The notes: generated from the letters alone by a model not told the origin. A stretch of 64,000 nucleotides of DNA from Zerene cesonia (GCF_012273895.1 NC_052102.1:4858917-4922916); one strand, 5' to 3'; shown: positions 43,401-51,629, numbered from the stretch's first letter. Numbers and translations: made by a program.

Positions 43401-46400
43401 GAACCGCCTAATTGCACATGTGGAATTATTGACTACGTAACTACCACCTAAAAACTAAGGATCTCAATATCGTGCATCCCATATACTTATTATGTAAGGT
43501 GTTACAATGACAAACATGAATAGTAATGAATTAATGAAATGTTTGAAATTCAAAATGTATAAGCTCCGGAGTTTATATGCTTCTTGACATAGTAAAGAAA
43601 TAACGTAACAATGAAACGAGATTGTTTGCCAGAGTTTAATGATTCAGTTGATAGTATTAAAAATTCATAAAACTATAAAGTATAAAGTGAATGATGATAT
43701 TACGAAGGTTACTCTGTATTTTTCATAAACATATCTGCAAACGTACACATATTATGTACGCAATTATTGAATATCGCACATAGCCTTATAATTGCTGCAA
43801 TAGAGCTGATTCAATTGCGGCAATTTAATCAAATATAATTTCAATTAATAAAAGCCACATTAAAATCTTTTCGAGAGTAAAATTACATCAATTTACGTTT
43901 TGGTTGTATCAGAATGAAATACTTCTTTGAAATATTTTTGTATTATGTATATTAATGTAAGCTTTTCCAACCCTTTATGCTAATAAAATAAATATTTATA
44001 TAAATCTGTTCATACGATAAAGGAATAATGAAAACAACGATGATTTTTGTAGCTTCTAAAATGATTACTAAAACATAAGAATTTGAGCATTGTTTCTGAT
44101 CATTTGGCCAACCATTGTAATTGACAATTACCAAAAAGCCACAGTGAAAATGTTGTAATTTAAAACAATTATACGCCCGGTAGATATTGCTGTAGGCGGT
44201 AAGACTACCCTTTGTGATAGGTACATTACGTTTAATAGTGTTTATTTTTGTTTCGTATAAATTATCATTGTTTATTACAATAACGGATTTAATTTAAAAT
44301 ATTATAAACCATACCATTTTATTATTACCCTTTATAAGTCCTGAAGGAAAAGTTATGGCTAGCCATGAGAGCGCTTGCCATAATAATCGCAATTTAGTCG
44401 TTTCTTTCCTCAAGAAAAGACAGAACAGCAGGTAAGAGGTAAGTTATCTCTTTATTATAAAACTTCAATTCCGAGAAGAGCGTTATAGTGATAATAAAGT
44501 TTTCTCAAAGACTAGTTAGGAATGCAGTCGTTTTTAAAGAATCCTCTCTGCAATCCAATTTTGCTTAAATCATGGAATTATTCAGCTGGTAAAGTTTTAT
44601 AATATTTCTTTTCTAGGGCTTTTTTTAGTTACGTCACAGATGACTCGTGAACTGTGTTATTAATGTTGCTTTACGAAGCATGTTCCTGAAACTACACTCG
44701 ATTTTTAATACAATATTAGTTGTATATAATTTCTGACGTAAGCTGCTATGTTTATATCCAACAATAATATTAATTAGTTACTAAAAATATCCAACAAATT
44801 ATATTATAGAACCTTACTACGATTTCGGTGTAACTTGATACACGTATATGTTCTGATCTCGTGTGACTAACGACTGAGCTAATTATAACCTAAGCAGATC
44901 AATTTAGATATCGCCACTCGCTTTCAGATGCCCCATTAAGCACTGCGATACGATAGATAAGTAATTATTCAAAGAGCTACACCCATTGAGGACTTCACTT
45001 TCCTAATTTATAGACCTTTAAGCTTAGGTACTTTGTAATAATTTAGTAGCTACTTATTAATATTACAGGGCGGCCAAATTTATGTACATTGTTCTTTAAT
45101 AAGCCGAAAACTCTTTTAGCGAAGTTTTCTTGTGATGTTTAAATCATTTAATTTCCAATGAAAATGGTACTACATAGTGCATAGTAAAGTGGCATTAATT
45201 AATGAATCAAGGAATATAGCTTACGAAGGAACAATTTGTAACATTTTAGAGAACTTGAGAAAGACATGATAGAGTTGAGCTAAATATTATGCAAACATTA
45301 TACAATAAATATAGCATAACCTGAGGGTTATGTTATATTAACTCAATTTCAAAATCATTGTTATTTAAACTAGGTTTTGTACGAACTACTGAGAGTAATT
45401 TATAAAACATAACATGATATGAAATTTACGAAAGCCTATTTATTACCTATAACTCGGTAACACGAAAGCGTCTGCCCTTCTATCGAATACAACGCGTCTC
45501 CAGCGGAAGATTTGCTTAATAATTCAAAAGCCAGCTAATCCATTACATTAGTGTGAATGTTTCTGAGAGGTCTGAGGTAGATAGCACATACATTCTCCTG
45601 CAAACTTGCGATACAGGATGCGGTTAAATGGAGACTTAAGCAAATATCTCGCGCAGCAAGTAACGGCAACAATTTAATAGTTTAACAAGTTGCACGATGA
45701 ACACTACCGAAATTGTTCCCTTAATTAATTTACTTCGTAGAAACTGGATATTGCCGCTAAAAATACAGAAAATCTATTTACTTTGCTTTGTAATTTCGTA
45801 CAAATAAATCTCTTCCCCTCGTTAATTTCGCAGGGTGGGGCTCAAGTGATTAATAGGAGAAACAATCACTTAATAAAGTGTAACGAAAAAGTGATCCCTT
45901 TACAAGTCAGCCAATTATATTTCAGAGATCATTTAAGCTTCTTTTAATAAGGAAGTTTTTGATTCTTTTCGCCTCTAAAGAAATGATACTCTTTTGCAGT
46001 TTGTTATTGGAGAAGCCTCTTCGAATTTGTGTAAGAATTGCGTAAATACATTACAATGTATTTAAATTGAAAATGGGGAACATAACAAGACTGGGGAAAT
46101 CTGCTTCGACGCAAGCACTGAGCGTAGTGAGAACTCTTGTACATTTCTAGTCGAATCTTCTTAAGCTCTCAACATGGTAATGAAATCTCGTATTTTTGTA
46201 AGGTATTTGTTGTTACTATGTATGCTTTTATTGTGTATCTAGAATACATACACAAAACAAGAATTAAACTATAACAATTTATTTCTTATATAAAAAATAA
46301 TAATGTGAAGGTTATGCTTTTGCTAATGCGCAGTTAGAACTACTTTTTATCCTGGATTAATCTATAGAACTCTCAGAAAATCGACATAAAAAAGAACTCA

Positions 46401-48672
46401 AATTCATTACACGCGCTGTGAAAATTAATGGCCTTATATTACCGGTCCCAATAGATTTACGATGCAACACATAACATTTTACTATCCTATATACATTTAT
46501 ACAATGATAGCGCTTAATCATAAAAAAAACATTCAATAGCTGCAACAATGTTGTAGGTTTAAATCATCCACAATACGCATATATACATCTTAATACCCTT
46601 CCTTGCCTAATTTCAAAAACACTCTCCAGACACAAAAATTATATCGTAATATCGTTTCGTTGCTACAAGATAACATACATAATATCAGTAGAAATTCAAC
46701 GACACATCGTTTCATTGCCATTTTAATAAGATTTTCATATATAAGTAGTAAGTATCTCAATATTATTCAAATGTGTATTTTACATATACGTATTTAATTA
46801 TAGTTATTTTGCGAAAAATGCATGCAAATATTTCCATTAATAAAACTTTATGTTGAGAAAAGTGGGAAGTGTTTTCTTGCGAGCCATGTCTATGTAAACT
46901 CATCGATCATACTCGTCGGAATTCTCAATAACTCATGCGGTGTATGTAAATACGTGAGTTATAATATGTATATGTGCACTTTATATAAGAAAGTTTGAAC
47001 ATGATGTATGCGCCAAATTGGCACATTCACACGTCGATGACGATGGTTCACGACTTGGTGCTGAGTATTTATTTACGTATTGCATAATTGTATGACGGTT
47101 GAAGTACTGAAAGAGTATGAAATTGAAGCTTTATATGGCAAATAATCTGTTCATAGCAATGTTTATTCAAAATGCTAAGACATCTAATTTAAGGAACACA
47201 CACATTCAATACATAGGACACACTATTATAACATGAAGAAATATGATTTCTGTTTATTCGGTTACATTATAACATGATGTATGGAAGAAAGAACTCCAAT
47301 AACAACACGGACAATATGAAGGTTACTCATGCAACCCTTACGTATTATATCACGAATACTATTTATATGCGTATCGTCCCAGAACATTCACTTATTTACG
47401 TAACTCGATTATTTACTCACTGCGATGGAACTGTTACCCATACTGAATTAGGCTATTTGTACATCAAACGAAATTTAATCAATTTGAATATGGATTGAAA
47501 AAGAAACGAATAAAGCCGCAGGGGAAACACAAAAGGTATTATTATACTCTCACAAAGACTATTGAAAACGAAGTCGTACAAGGTGTTTTATCAATAAACA
47601 CCTTTAAATGATTTCCTCTTTAGCTTTGGATACGTCTAGGTCACGCTTCACTTTTGTAATTATAAAACAACAACAAAGAAGAAATCCTAAATATGAAAGT
47701 AATTGAAGTTTAAAACATCGCTGCTACCATGCCGCTCCGCTCATCATTATAACAAAGGAGAACGAGGCATAATTAGGAAGCTTTCGGGTGATGGGCATTT
47801 ACACGATTTATAATCGTCATAAATTAAGTCAGCAATTTAATAGACTATAGCTAAATCTGATAAACATTGCGGTCAAACTCCGAAGCGACAGACGCAAGTC
47901 TATTGTCACCACAGATCTCCATTTCACTGAACGCCTGACACACTTCTCCATTATAACAAAACTGTCAACCCAACTAAAGATTGGGTGGGTGCATATGGTC
48001 GATTTTCGTAAGCTGCATGAGCGAATAAACAGAAATAGGGCAACACCTACGTATACAGAGATTTCAGATCGAGTTCGTGCGTTGTATTTGTTATGTTGAC
48101 TTGTCGATATTCTCTTGAATACACACAGAATAGTAGTAACATTATACGCCTGTTATTTACTCTGAATCTACGTGCTATTGCTATACCTTTAATTAGTTTA
48201 TTAAGTTTTAATTTGCAGCAGTTTTATTTTAGACACTCTATTTTTAAAGGAATATTCAATATTTATATATGTGGCAATATTTTGCAAAATGCTGTAGAAT
48301 TTTGTAAGAAATGCATTGACTTGTTAAAAAATAATATTATAACATTGTGTTACTAAAAACAGCAAAACGTTAACTAGGTATTTATGTTATTTAACTATTT
48401 TTCAATTTAAATTCCAACTCATACCATTGTCTTTCTTCCTGTTACATTACATTAATTTACATATATAGTCCTGCAAAATAAAATGTTTTCCGTTGTTTGT
48501 ACTAATTACATAATTGTGTAAGACTTACATTCATCGTGATCTTTGGCGGTGACGGTGAGGACTGTATGCTGAATATCTTCATTTTCGTCGACCTCAGCCT
48601 CGTACAGCTCCTTGTCGAAGTAGGGCGGGTTGTCATTTTTGTCCGCAATTCCGATTCGGATGAACTTCGTCA
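1185..48672 (-). CDS. CadN: Neural (N-type) classical cadherin, 3' part of gene (overall span)
   Basis: This is a type III (non-chordate) classical cadherin: a calcium-dependent homophilic adhesion receptor of the plasma membrane that links to actin through beta- and alpha-catenin. In flies it acts in axon targeting, dendrite patterning and photoreceptor wiring. Ten exons were placed by translating the minus strand and matching donor and acceptor sites; every junction keeps the reading frame. The domain order is cadherin repeats, a non-chordate classical cadherin domain, EGF, LamG, EGF, LamG, EGF, transmembrane helix, then a p120- and beta-catenin-binding tail. That order and near-identity to remembered insect CadN make the assignment firm. 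The N-terminal half lies beyond the right edge and the last exon beyond the left edge, so neither start nor stop codon is visible. The paralogue CadN2 of flies is less likely because both alternative exon pairs are present. Confidence 0.96.
1407..3988 (-). other. CadN intron, tail exons
   Basis: This 2.6-kb intron is bounded by donor GTGAGT and acceptor gtgtag. It holds a SINE-like fragment near 2045-2160 and a 114-codon open frame (3150-3494, minus strand) that resembles nothing I know. The rest is unremarkable AT-rich sequence. Confidence 0.85.
2045..2160 (+). mobile_element. SINE-like repeat fragment
   Basis: The stretch contains GGCGGGTCACCTGATGGTAA followed by gcggtatcaccgcccatg. I recognise this wording as a widespread lepidopteran interspersed repeat. 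Exact ends and family are not determined. Confidence 0.55.
3989..4192 (-). CDS. CadN: CadN exon: inner half of transmembrane helix and p120-catenin-binding region
   Basis: This 204-nt constant exon encodes LVLVFVVY (end of the helix), the stop-transfer NRRR, and the juxtamembrane tail IKYPGPDDDVRENIINYDDE, then GGGEDDMTAFDITPLQIP, ending DHVPSKLP. The RENIINYDDEGGGEDD core is the conserved juxtamembrane motif that binds p120-catenin in classical cadherins. The acceptor is tttttcatag/TT and the donor GTGAGT. Its first two bases complete a codon with the last base of either alternative exon: GTT (Val) with variant 2, ATT (Ile) with variant 1. Confidence 0.96.
4193..4618 (-). other. CadN intron between alternative and constant transmembrane exons
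   Basis: This 426-nt intron runs from donor GTGAGC to acceptor tttcatag. No other feature was seen. Confidence 0.9.
4619..4857 (-). CDS. CadN: CadN alternative exon: third EGF and outer half of transmembrane helix, variant 2
   Basis: This 239-nt exon is a diverged copy of 5200-5435: TCPGGSARAGGTC, then VNECLASPCLNGGTC ... CICAFGYTGHDCELELLASG, then the helix start SRDFIIAIIVCLFLLL. The acceptor is gctgtgtgtag/G and the donor GTGAGC. Phases equal those of the partner exon. GC content is very high for the region, especially in the EGF part. The linker before the membrane differs from variant 1 (LLASGVIMPSRD against LVQEGRTLKLS), so the two isoforms differ both just outside and inside the membrane. 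Splicing to 3989-4192 makes Val at the junction. Confidence 0.94.
4858..5199 (-). other. Intron separating the two alternative transmembrane exons
   Basis: This 342-nt interval lies between the donor of variant 1 and the acceptor of variant 2. It is long enough to be spliced, so steric hindrance alone would not prevent inclusion of both exons. The frame shift caused by double inclusion probably matters. Confidence 0.85.
5200..5435 (-). CDS. CadN: CadN alternative exon: third EGF and outer half of transmembrane helix, variant 1
   Basis: This 236-nt exon completes the EGF begun in the large exon (TCGEGLVLSSDGKGC), adds an EGF with calcium-binding form (DKNECLYFPCRNGGSC ... CPEGFWGENCELVQEG), and then starts the membrane helix, LKLSMGALAAILVCLLIIM. 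The acceptor is ggtgtttag/T and the donor GTGAGC. It starts with one base and ends with one base of split codons, exactly like 4619-4857, so the two are interchangeable. The helix continues in the constant exon as LVLVFVVYNRRR. It matches the better conserved of the two forms known in insect CadN. Confidence 0.94.
5436..5854 (-). other. CadN intron before the alternative transmembrane exons
   Basis: This 419-nt, very AT-rich intron starts with donor GTAAGT. No other feature was seen. Confidence 0.9.
5855..9651 (-). CDS. CadN: CadN large exon: last cadherin repeats, classical cadherin region, EGF and LamG domains
   Basis: This single 3797-nt exon encodes about 1265 residues. Cadherin linkers occur near residues 39 (DINDNAPIF), 155 (DINDMPPQF), 272 (DINDNKPQF), 377 (DINDNAPTF) and 493 (DVNDNK). 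A degenerate last repeat follows. From about 605 (ISGISDEDFIRVW) comes the non-chordate classical cadherin region with its cysteine cluster. Then come an EGF domain (about 765-795, CYNGGRC), LamG1 (about 800-996), a second EGF (about 1007-1043, CWEHGTC), LamG2 (about 1050-1238) and the start of a third EGF. The acceptor is ttacttgcag/CC and the donor GTAAGT. The exon ends with two bases (AC) of a Thr codon that either transmembrane exon completes. Codons are strongly A/T-ending. No internal stop was seen. Confidence 0.97.
9764..9901 (-). CDS. CadN: CadN exon: body of a cadherin repeat
   Basis: This 138-nt, 46-codon exon has phase 0 at both ends. It encodes VTATDGDKDRQQNIVYFL and later KFDINRTTGEIFVLK, the typical cadherin repeat core (ATDxD for calcium, FxIxxxTGEI strand). 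The acceptor is ccactcaaacag/GT and the donor GTAAAT. Codons end mostly in A or T, unlike the GC-richer exons upstream. It completes the repeat begun by either alternative exon and joins the 3.8-kb exon as VLK-PLDRDQ across a 112-nt intron, the shortest in the gene here. Confidence 0.95.
9902..11500 (-). other. CadN intron after the alternative linker exons
   Basis: This 1.6-kb intron contains an island of higher GC and mixed sequence near 10260-10440 with a perfect 12-bp palindrome (see the regulatory candidate). The rest is AT-rich with no coding pattern seen. Confidence 0.85.
10372..10383. promoter_or_regulatory. Candidate homeodomain-type palindrome GCGTAATTACGC
   Basis: This is a perfect 12-bp palindrome with a TAATTA core, the kind of site bound by homeodomain dimers. 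It lies in a GC-richer island inside an AT-rich intron. Function is inferred only from the motif. Confidence 0.25.
11501..11662 (-). CDS. CadN: CadN alternative exon, inter-repeat linker variant 2
   Basis: This 162-nt, 54-codon exon opens with YELTLVASDGRNENS, contains the linker VLDINDLPPRFTRS, and ends PHSLIQ. It is the partner of 13277-13441 and would replace it in the mRNA. The copy is markedly GC-rich. In the linker, the final Asn of the usual DxNDN motif is Leu, so one calcium-coordinating side chain is missing. The acceptor sits in a GT/GC-alternating stretch (gtgtgcgcag) without a good pyrimidine tract, and the donor GTTTTG is weak. Both features fit a regulated exon. It joins in frame to Val-Thr-Ala-Thr of the exon at 9764-9901. 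Confidence 0.92.
11663..13276 (-). other. Intron separating the two alternative linker exons
   Basis: This 1.6-kb interval lies between the donor of variant 1 and the acceptor of variant 2. I looked for a third copy of the YEL...DxNDN exon and found none. No mobile element was recognised. Confidence 0.8.
13277..13441 (-). CDS. CadN: CadN alternative exon, inter-repeat linker variant 1
   Basis: This 165-nt, 55-codon exon opens with YELKLAASDNLKENY, contains the linker HVKDVNDNPPVFERP, and ends NLPKRVLQ. It supplies the last strands of one cadherin repeat, the DxNDN calcium-binding linker and the first strand of the next repeat. It is a homologue of the exon at 11501-11662: same phase 0 at both ends, same YEL start, same Gln end. 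The acceptor (cgtggatag) has little pyrimidine tract and the donor is GTCCGC, far from consensus. Insect CadN is known to have a mutually exclusive pair at this place, and this copy resembles the more conserved form. Joined to the next exon it reads VLQ-VTATDGDKD. Confidence 0.92.
13442..14967 (-). other. CadN intron before the alternative linker exons
   Basis: This 1.5-kb intron starts with donor GTGAGT. It includes a short ACAGAT repeat (14117-14136) and a GC-richer patch near 14600-14670 without a cadherin-like frame. Confidence 0.8.
14117..14136. repeat. Short (ACAGAT)3 tandem repeat
   Basis: Just over three hexamer units in tandem. Confidence 0.7.
14968..15083 (-). CDS. CadN: CadN exon: body of a cadherin repeat
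   Basis: This 116-nt exon encodes the core of a cadherin repeat: RIRYEITSGNIGG, then AFAVKNMTGAIYVAG and ALDYETRKR. The ALDYE motif is the typical cadherin repeat signature, in which Glu binds calcium. The acceptor is tttgttacag/CA and the donor GTGAGT is strong. It ends in phase 0 after Arg, and both alternative exons downstream open with Tyr-Glu-Leu in phase 0, so either can be joined directly. The exon lies close to the alternative pair (1.5 kb and 3.3 kb) but 33 kb from its upstream neighbour. Confidence 0.95.
15566..15586. repeat. (AT)n microsatellite
   Basis: About ten AT units, within a wider AT-rich stretch 15538-15610. Confidence 0.8.
18714..18747. repeat. 34-bp inverted repeat
   Basis: Arms CAAAAGTACTA and TAGTACTTTTG (11 bp, perfect) flank a 12-base A/T spacer. 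Possibly a short hairpin or chance in AT-rich DNA. Confidence 0.6.
22902..23001. other. Assembly gap of exactly 100 N
   Basis: A round-number gap, so its true length is unknown. The right flank (23002-23110) reads like a repeat, which may be why assembly broke here. Confidence 0.99.
23010..23125 (+). mobile_element. Interspersed repeat fragment next to the gap
   Basis: Contains GTTAGTCTAGCTAAAACTCG then AGAACGGCTGAACGGATTT, wording typical of a common lepidopteran repeat whose copies describe a target-like phrase of this type. Family not determined. Confidence 0.45.
23733..23970 (+). mobile_element. SINE-like element, plus strand
   Basis: Begins ACTAGCTTTCCGCCCGCGGC and ends with CATTTATAATATTAGTAGGG, with a (CAGA)n block at 23917-23937. 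These two ends are a hallmark of abundant short retroelements in moths and butterflies. The other copies here share the 3' end but have a different body. Confidence 0.75.
25573..25842 (-). other. Unidentified 90-codon open frame
   Basis: The frame starts at ATG, reads MINLKNNFLLIDHNGLKS, includes SYFAEFKPDGNIKVFTSVFT and VISMETGDIIERKQPEK, and ends WKISHFY before TAA. Amino-acid composition looks more protein-like than neighbouring chance frames (balanced charges, few low-complexity runs). I do not recognise it. It could be a remnant of a transposon or pseudogene, or chance. Confidence 0.25.
27141..27542 (+). mobile_element. Non-LTR retrotransposon, endonuclease domain, cut by a gap
   Basis: An open frame of 134 codons runs into the N gap without a stop. 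It contains LNILHMNIRSINKNFEEF, then CDIIILTECWLQ and NDGVVIYARNTL. This is the N-terminal part of the apurinic-like endonuclease domain of a LINE open reading frame 2: the NIRS motif and the catalytic-glutamate motif TECWL are both present. The wording is closest to the CR1/Daphne/Jockey-like clades; I cannot choose between them. The endonuclease nicks target DNA for target-primed reverse transcription. The reverse transcriptase would lie in the gap and may be missing, since only about 150 bases of element-like sequence follow the gap. Confidence 0.88.
27543..28542. other. Assembly gap of exactly 1000 N
   Basis: A conventional-size gap inside a retrotransposon. The true missing length is unknown and could be several kilobases. 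Open frames drawn across it are meaningless. Confidence 0.99.
28543..28640 (+). mobile_element. Possible 3' end of the gapped retrotransposon
   Basis: Directly after the gap a short sequence with AATAAACTT is followed by a T-rich run (28590-28611). It may be the element's 3' end or unrelated flank. Confidence 0.35.
30945..31150 (-). mobile_element. SINE-like repeat, degraded
   Basis: Contains AAAGTAACTCTGTATGTGTG, GATTTTGGTGAAATTTGGAA and, near the other end, gcaagcgaagccgcg. These three phrases in this order are typical of the same lepidopteran repeat group, reversed. Confidence 0.55.
31464..31598 (+). mobile_element. LINE 3' end, plus strand
   Basis: Reads GTCTGGAAGAAATCGCTACC, TAGCGATAAGGCCGCC, then GTGTGCAATAAAGTATAAA and an AAATAAAT tail. 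This is a well-known 3' untranslated end of lepidopteran non-LTR elements. A second copy lies inverted at 31908-32034. Confidence 0.75.
31664..31745 (+). mobile_element. SINE-like element, 5' fragment
   Basis: ACTAGGTGCGCCCCGCGGTT followed by tcgcccacgtaagtc and CCCGTAGGAATATCGAG. It matches the first third of the copies at 41396 and 34275 (reversed) and breaks off after that. Confidence 0.7.
31908..32034 (-). mobile_element. LINE 3' end, minus strand
   Basis: The reverse complement reads AGAGATCGCTACCTAGCTAT then AAGTCACCTTTTGC and ends in an A/T-rich tail, the same family as 31464-31598 but in opposite orientation, about 310 bases away. Confidence 0.7.
33205..33420 (+). mobile_element. Probable interspersed repeat
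   Basis: Includes GATATCTCCGGGTTTTCAAC, CGATTGACGTGATTCTTTG and GTTTGATATGAAATTGTTG, phrases I associate with a common lepidopteran repeat. Ends are unclear. Confidence 0.4.
34275..34470 (-). mobile_element. SINE-like element, near-complete, minus strand
   Basis: On the minus strand it runs from ACTAGCTGCGCCCCGCGGTT through GTAGGAATATCGGGATAAA and CATTGCAATCATTCATTAG to CATTTATAATATTAGTAGG. Same family and similar length as 41396-41588. Confidence 0.8.
34546..34584. repeat. 39-bp hairpin
   Basis: Two 16-base arms (AGGTATTGGAACAAAA and TTTTGGTCCAATACCT) pair except for one mismatch, around a 7-base loop. Too short for a usual microRNA precursor. Confidence 0.7.
35313..35324 (+). promoter_or_regulatory. 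Candidate POU/homeodomain site in an intronic island
   Basis: ATGCAAATTAAT joins the classic octamer to a TAAT core. It sits in a GC-richer stretch (35210-35410) of the long intron. Regulatory role is a guess from the motif. Confidence 0.2.
41396..41588 (+). mobile_element. SINE-like element, near-complete, plus strand
   Basis: Runs from ACTAGCTGCGCCCTCGCGGT through TTAGGAATATCGGGATGAAA to CATTTATAATATCAGTAGGA. Same family as the inverted copy at 34275-34470. Confidence 0.8.
41656..41696 (+). mobile_element. 3' end of a second SINE-like copy
   Basis: CACTTTCGCATTTATAATAT then tagtaaggat, the same 3' end again about 70 bases after the previous copy. Either a truncated second insertion or a partial duplication. 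Confidence 0.65.
41921..41942. repeat. (TTA)n microsatellite
   Basis: Seven TTA units, directly before a SINE-like copy. Confidence 0.85.
41945..42086 (+). mobile_element. Short repeat, family B
   Basis: TAATATTATAAAGAGGAAAC, then CTGCAACTTTACTGAGTGAC ataggctata, ending gaaaccggggcgaacagct. A relative lies at 51273-51430. Confidence 0.7.
42817..43109 (+). mobile_element. SINE-like repeat with T-run start
   Basis: Starts in a T-run, then GTTTGTTTGTTTGTAAGGAC, CACTGGACAGATTTTGAC, and ends CGCGAGCGGATCCACGGGCA gaaagctagt. The ending is the common gcgggcagaaagctagt terminus of lepidopteran repeats. Confidence 0.65.
43290..43440. promoter_or_regulatory. Candidate conserved intronic island
   Basis: This stretch has higher GC and complexity than its surroundings, with several ATTAAT/TTAATAA cores and a TGACGTC-type site (GTGACGTCTTC). 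No extended open frame is convincing. A regulatory role is only suggested by composition. Confidence 0.2.
48529..48672 (-). CDS. CadN: CadN exon: cadherin-repeat linker and start of next repeat
   Basis: This 144-nt exon encodes TKFIRIGIADKNDNPPYFDK and then the first strands of a cadherin repeat, ending TVTAKDHDE. The DKNDNPPYF motif is the calcium-binding linker between two ectodomain repeats; acidic EVDENED follows as the next calcium site. The acceptor is tttcttttcag/TG and the donor is GTAAGT, both strong. It opens with the last two bases of a split codon and ends with one base, which joins CA of the next exon to give Ser. It is the most upstream CadN exon in the window. The intron after it is 33.4 kb long, and no upstream CadN exon was found before position 64000. 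Confidence 0.95.
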
Positions 48673-51272
48673 CTGAAAAGAAATAACAATGGTCAAACTT
48701 TGAAAGCCGTAAAACGTTGCGACATGAATTTATGTCAGAATCACAATACTAAAGAATTATGGAGTCGTTATTTTATTGCTATTCGTTTAAATAATTGTTA
48801 TTCTTCTTATTTTTACTTTAACTTCAGAGTGGATGAAAACATAATGATATGCAAAGGGTTTTCAACAATAAGTCGTAGAGAGGTTAAAAGCGGTGGAAAA
48901 GTTCAGTGTTCCAGAAATAGTGTACGAGTGTCACTCGCAATGTATGTACGATCGATGAGCATAGCTGAGACTGCATTATACCGAGCATTCATAAATACTA
49001 TAGAAACTTATTCTAGCAAAATTTAATCAAGTTCACTCGGAGAAAAGGCATTAATTCAATCAGCACAAGATAAATATAACATTTATTTCCTGAATAAGTT
49101 CGCATTAGTTTCACCTACTTCGGTCGACACCGCTTCAAGAGATAACCTAAGATAAAGTTCACTGCACAAACTTCTGAAGCCAGAATCAACTTAGAGCACA
49201 GTGCCATGAACCAACTCGGTTATTATTGTGCCACCTGATTCAATATGGCGCATAAAACATTTGAATATTGTGGCTAACGCTATACAACTCTATTTCATAT
49301 ACCCTGTGGCAATCCATCCATAATAATTTTGAAAATAATTGGATATTACTGCGGTCTTTGTAGAATAAATACGATATTTGAATATTTTCATTTCGATTGA
49401 ATGCATTGTGATGGATATCAGGTTGCGTATTTGGTGTGCTAATTTAACGAATATTTAGTTTGTTTGTAATCTATTAAAAGAGATTTGTTGCATGATGATG
49501 ATAGCTAATGATGAATAATTAAACCAAATTTACTACCAAATCAAATATGAAGGTCCCTATATAAGCTTAGATATTTTTTTTCAACGTAAAGTAAAGTTCA
49601 AGAGCTGAAACATAGATAACAAAGCAATCTAGTTTTATAAGAACAGAATTGTGAGCCTCAACGTTCAGTACATTAAATCTCACCCACTAAAGCTATTAGC
49701 AATAATATTCATTTGGAAGCACACCACTAAATCATTTTTCATTAATTTTCAAGAGTTTCGCTACTAATCAAGATCATAGAAACCAAGCAATATGAAAATA
49801 TCTATTAAAATACTTTTTCACAGCTGAGCTACGAATGATAAATTAGGAGAGACCCCGAGAAAATTTCCTGTAGCTTTAATATATACACTTTGTGGTTTTT
49901 CTGCCTTAATCCGACCCACATGTTGGTGTCATAAAACTTCTGCGCTTGGTTTCGGGCTGTGGTGAAATAATTTATCCTCCAAGAACAGAAACATTAGCAC
50001 ATAATTATAAATGTTTATACCAAGAGCGTGTTGACTCATATAGAGATTATCATCTAACATGTTATGTAAACTAAAACAAAGTGTGAAGTCATAAACCGGG
50101 ATTGGAAAAATAAATAAAATTTGATTTCATTCGAAGAGAACACCAAATTTAATTTTAAAGTTGGTATTAATTAGTAGTTTTCAAAGCTGTTGTGAAGTCT
50201 ACAATCTTTTCAGCGATAATACTATTAGACATTACAATATTAAAATATGAGAATTCGATGGAACGACGTTAAGTGGAGGTATAAGATGCTATTACGTAAT
50301 ACATATGGAAATAACCATCATTCGTTTTGATTTTGCAACATTTCTTCTCGAAATGTAGATACAAAGTTTTCTAATGATTGTTGTTCCAATTTGTTTATCT
50401 CCGGGGAAAAGTTTCAAGTTTTATTGTTGAATTGGTCGTCCATAAAAACTAATCAGCGCATAAAGAGCAGCGTAACGACGCCGCGGGTAACTTTTTGACA
50501 AACCAAGGGACATCGCGGTCCGAGGTCCAACAGAAACTCTCGCAAAAATCGACGCGGACAACTCGGTTCTCTCATTTAATATTCCACTGCCTTTTAGCAT
50601 ACAGGAATACATAAACGAGTTCCATTAAACAACACATACGAAATTTATGTCTTCATATTTTCCAGCCAGCCAAAAGTGGCAAGATTTATTATAAGTAATT
50701 TGAATAAATATATTGGCATTGTGCATTAAAGTCCACTGTTTTTTTATTATAATGATCGCTAAAGTTAAGGTTGCGTTCATTGATGACAAACAAACAAAAT
50801 CTGTAAGATTCAGTCTTACATCATGCACTTCTACGTTATTTTGTGCTCTCTTCTGATATAACAATCTTAACACACATTTGCCGAGTGCAGCGAATGCTCG
50901 TCGGCCGCAAAGCATAAGCCGTTAACATTTTTATTTCGGTTTAAAATGATTTCGATAAAACGATTCATTTGTTGTTTCTACCAAAAGAACTTAGTAGTTT
51001 TGTAAGCTATTATTACAAAATTTAAAAGAAAACCTTTTTGTAAATTTAATTTATTGTAATTTGTTTATAATTCATTTAATGTCTATCATTGTCTTTTATA
51101 AAAAATTGAGTTTGCTACTGTATCAATATACATATTTAAACCATAAGCCGAAATTGCTTATATTGATTTTCTCTTGTGTTTGATTTTAAAAGAGTAGATA
51201 TTATAAGTTAAGAAATTAAAGACTGCGACTACCCTCGATGCGAAGTCCTCCAAACGGCGGGATTGATAATGT

Positions 51273-51430
51273 CTACAATAATTTTAGAATAAAGAGGAAA
51301 CTGTTGTATGTTTGTAACATTTTCACACAAAAACTGTTGGAGCAATTTCAAAAATTCAGCTGCAACTTCACTGAGTGACATAGGTATGTGCCACGTGCGA
51401 AGCCGGGCGGCAAACGGCAAACAGCTAGCT
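51273..51430 (+). mobile_element. Short repeat, family B
   Basis: AATAAAGAGGAAACTGTTG, then CTGCAACTTCACTGAGTGAC ataggtatgtgcca, ending gcgaagccgggcgg and ACAGCTAGCT. Relative of 41945-42086. Confidence 0.7.
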
Positions 51431-51629
51431 AAATTGCATTTAAAATCCGTAGTATTTAATTTCTAACAATATAGTAAAAAAAATCTTGGCATGACAAAAT
51501 ATTATTTATGAGCACACGACTGCAATTAATAATATCTGTTTTAGCGCATAATCCACAAAAACAAAATTCATGAGAACTATCTAGGAGTATAATGAGTGTC
51601 GCAAAATGCACAACATCTACTCCGTATAA

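Larger units (their letters stand above)
15084..48528 (-). other. 33.4-kb CadN intron
   Basis: This intron runs from donor GTAAGT at 48528 to acceptor tttgttacag at 15084. It contains all the transposon fragments between 23 and 43 kb listed here, plus two assembly gaps. No convincing nested gene was found; open frames are under 100 codons apart from the retrotransposon. Stretches without any recognised feature are 15590-22900, 35400-41390 and 43450-48528. GC-richer, possibly regulatory islands are seen near 20220-20460, 22080-22420, 34700-34870, 35210-35410, 42370-42480 and 43290-43440. Confidence 0.9.

Noticed and set aside
48700..49026. 108-codon plus-strand frame just upstream of the first CadN exon
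   Set aside because: Composition is that of AT-rich chance sequence; no motif, no splice context, opposite strand to CadN.
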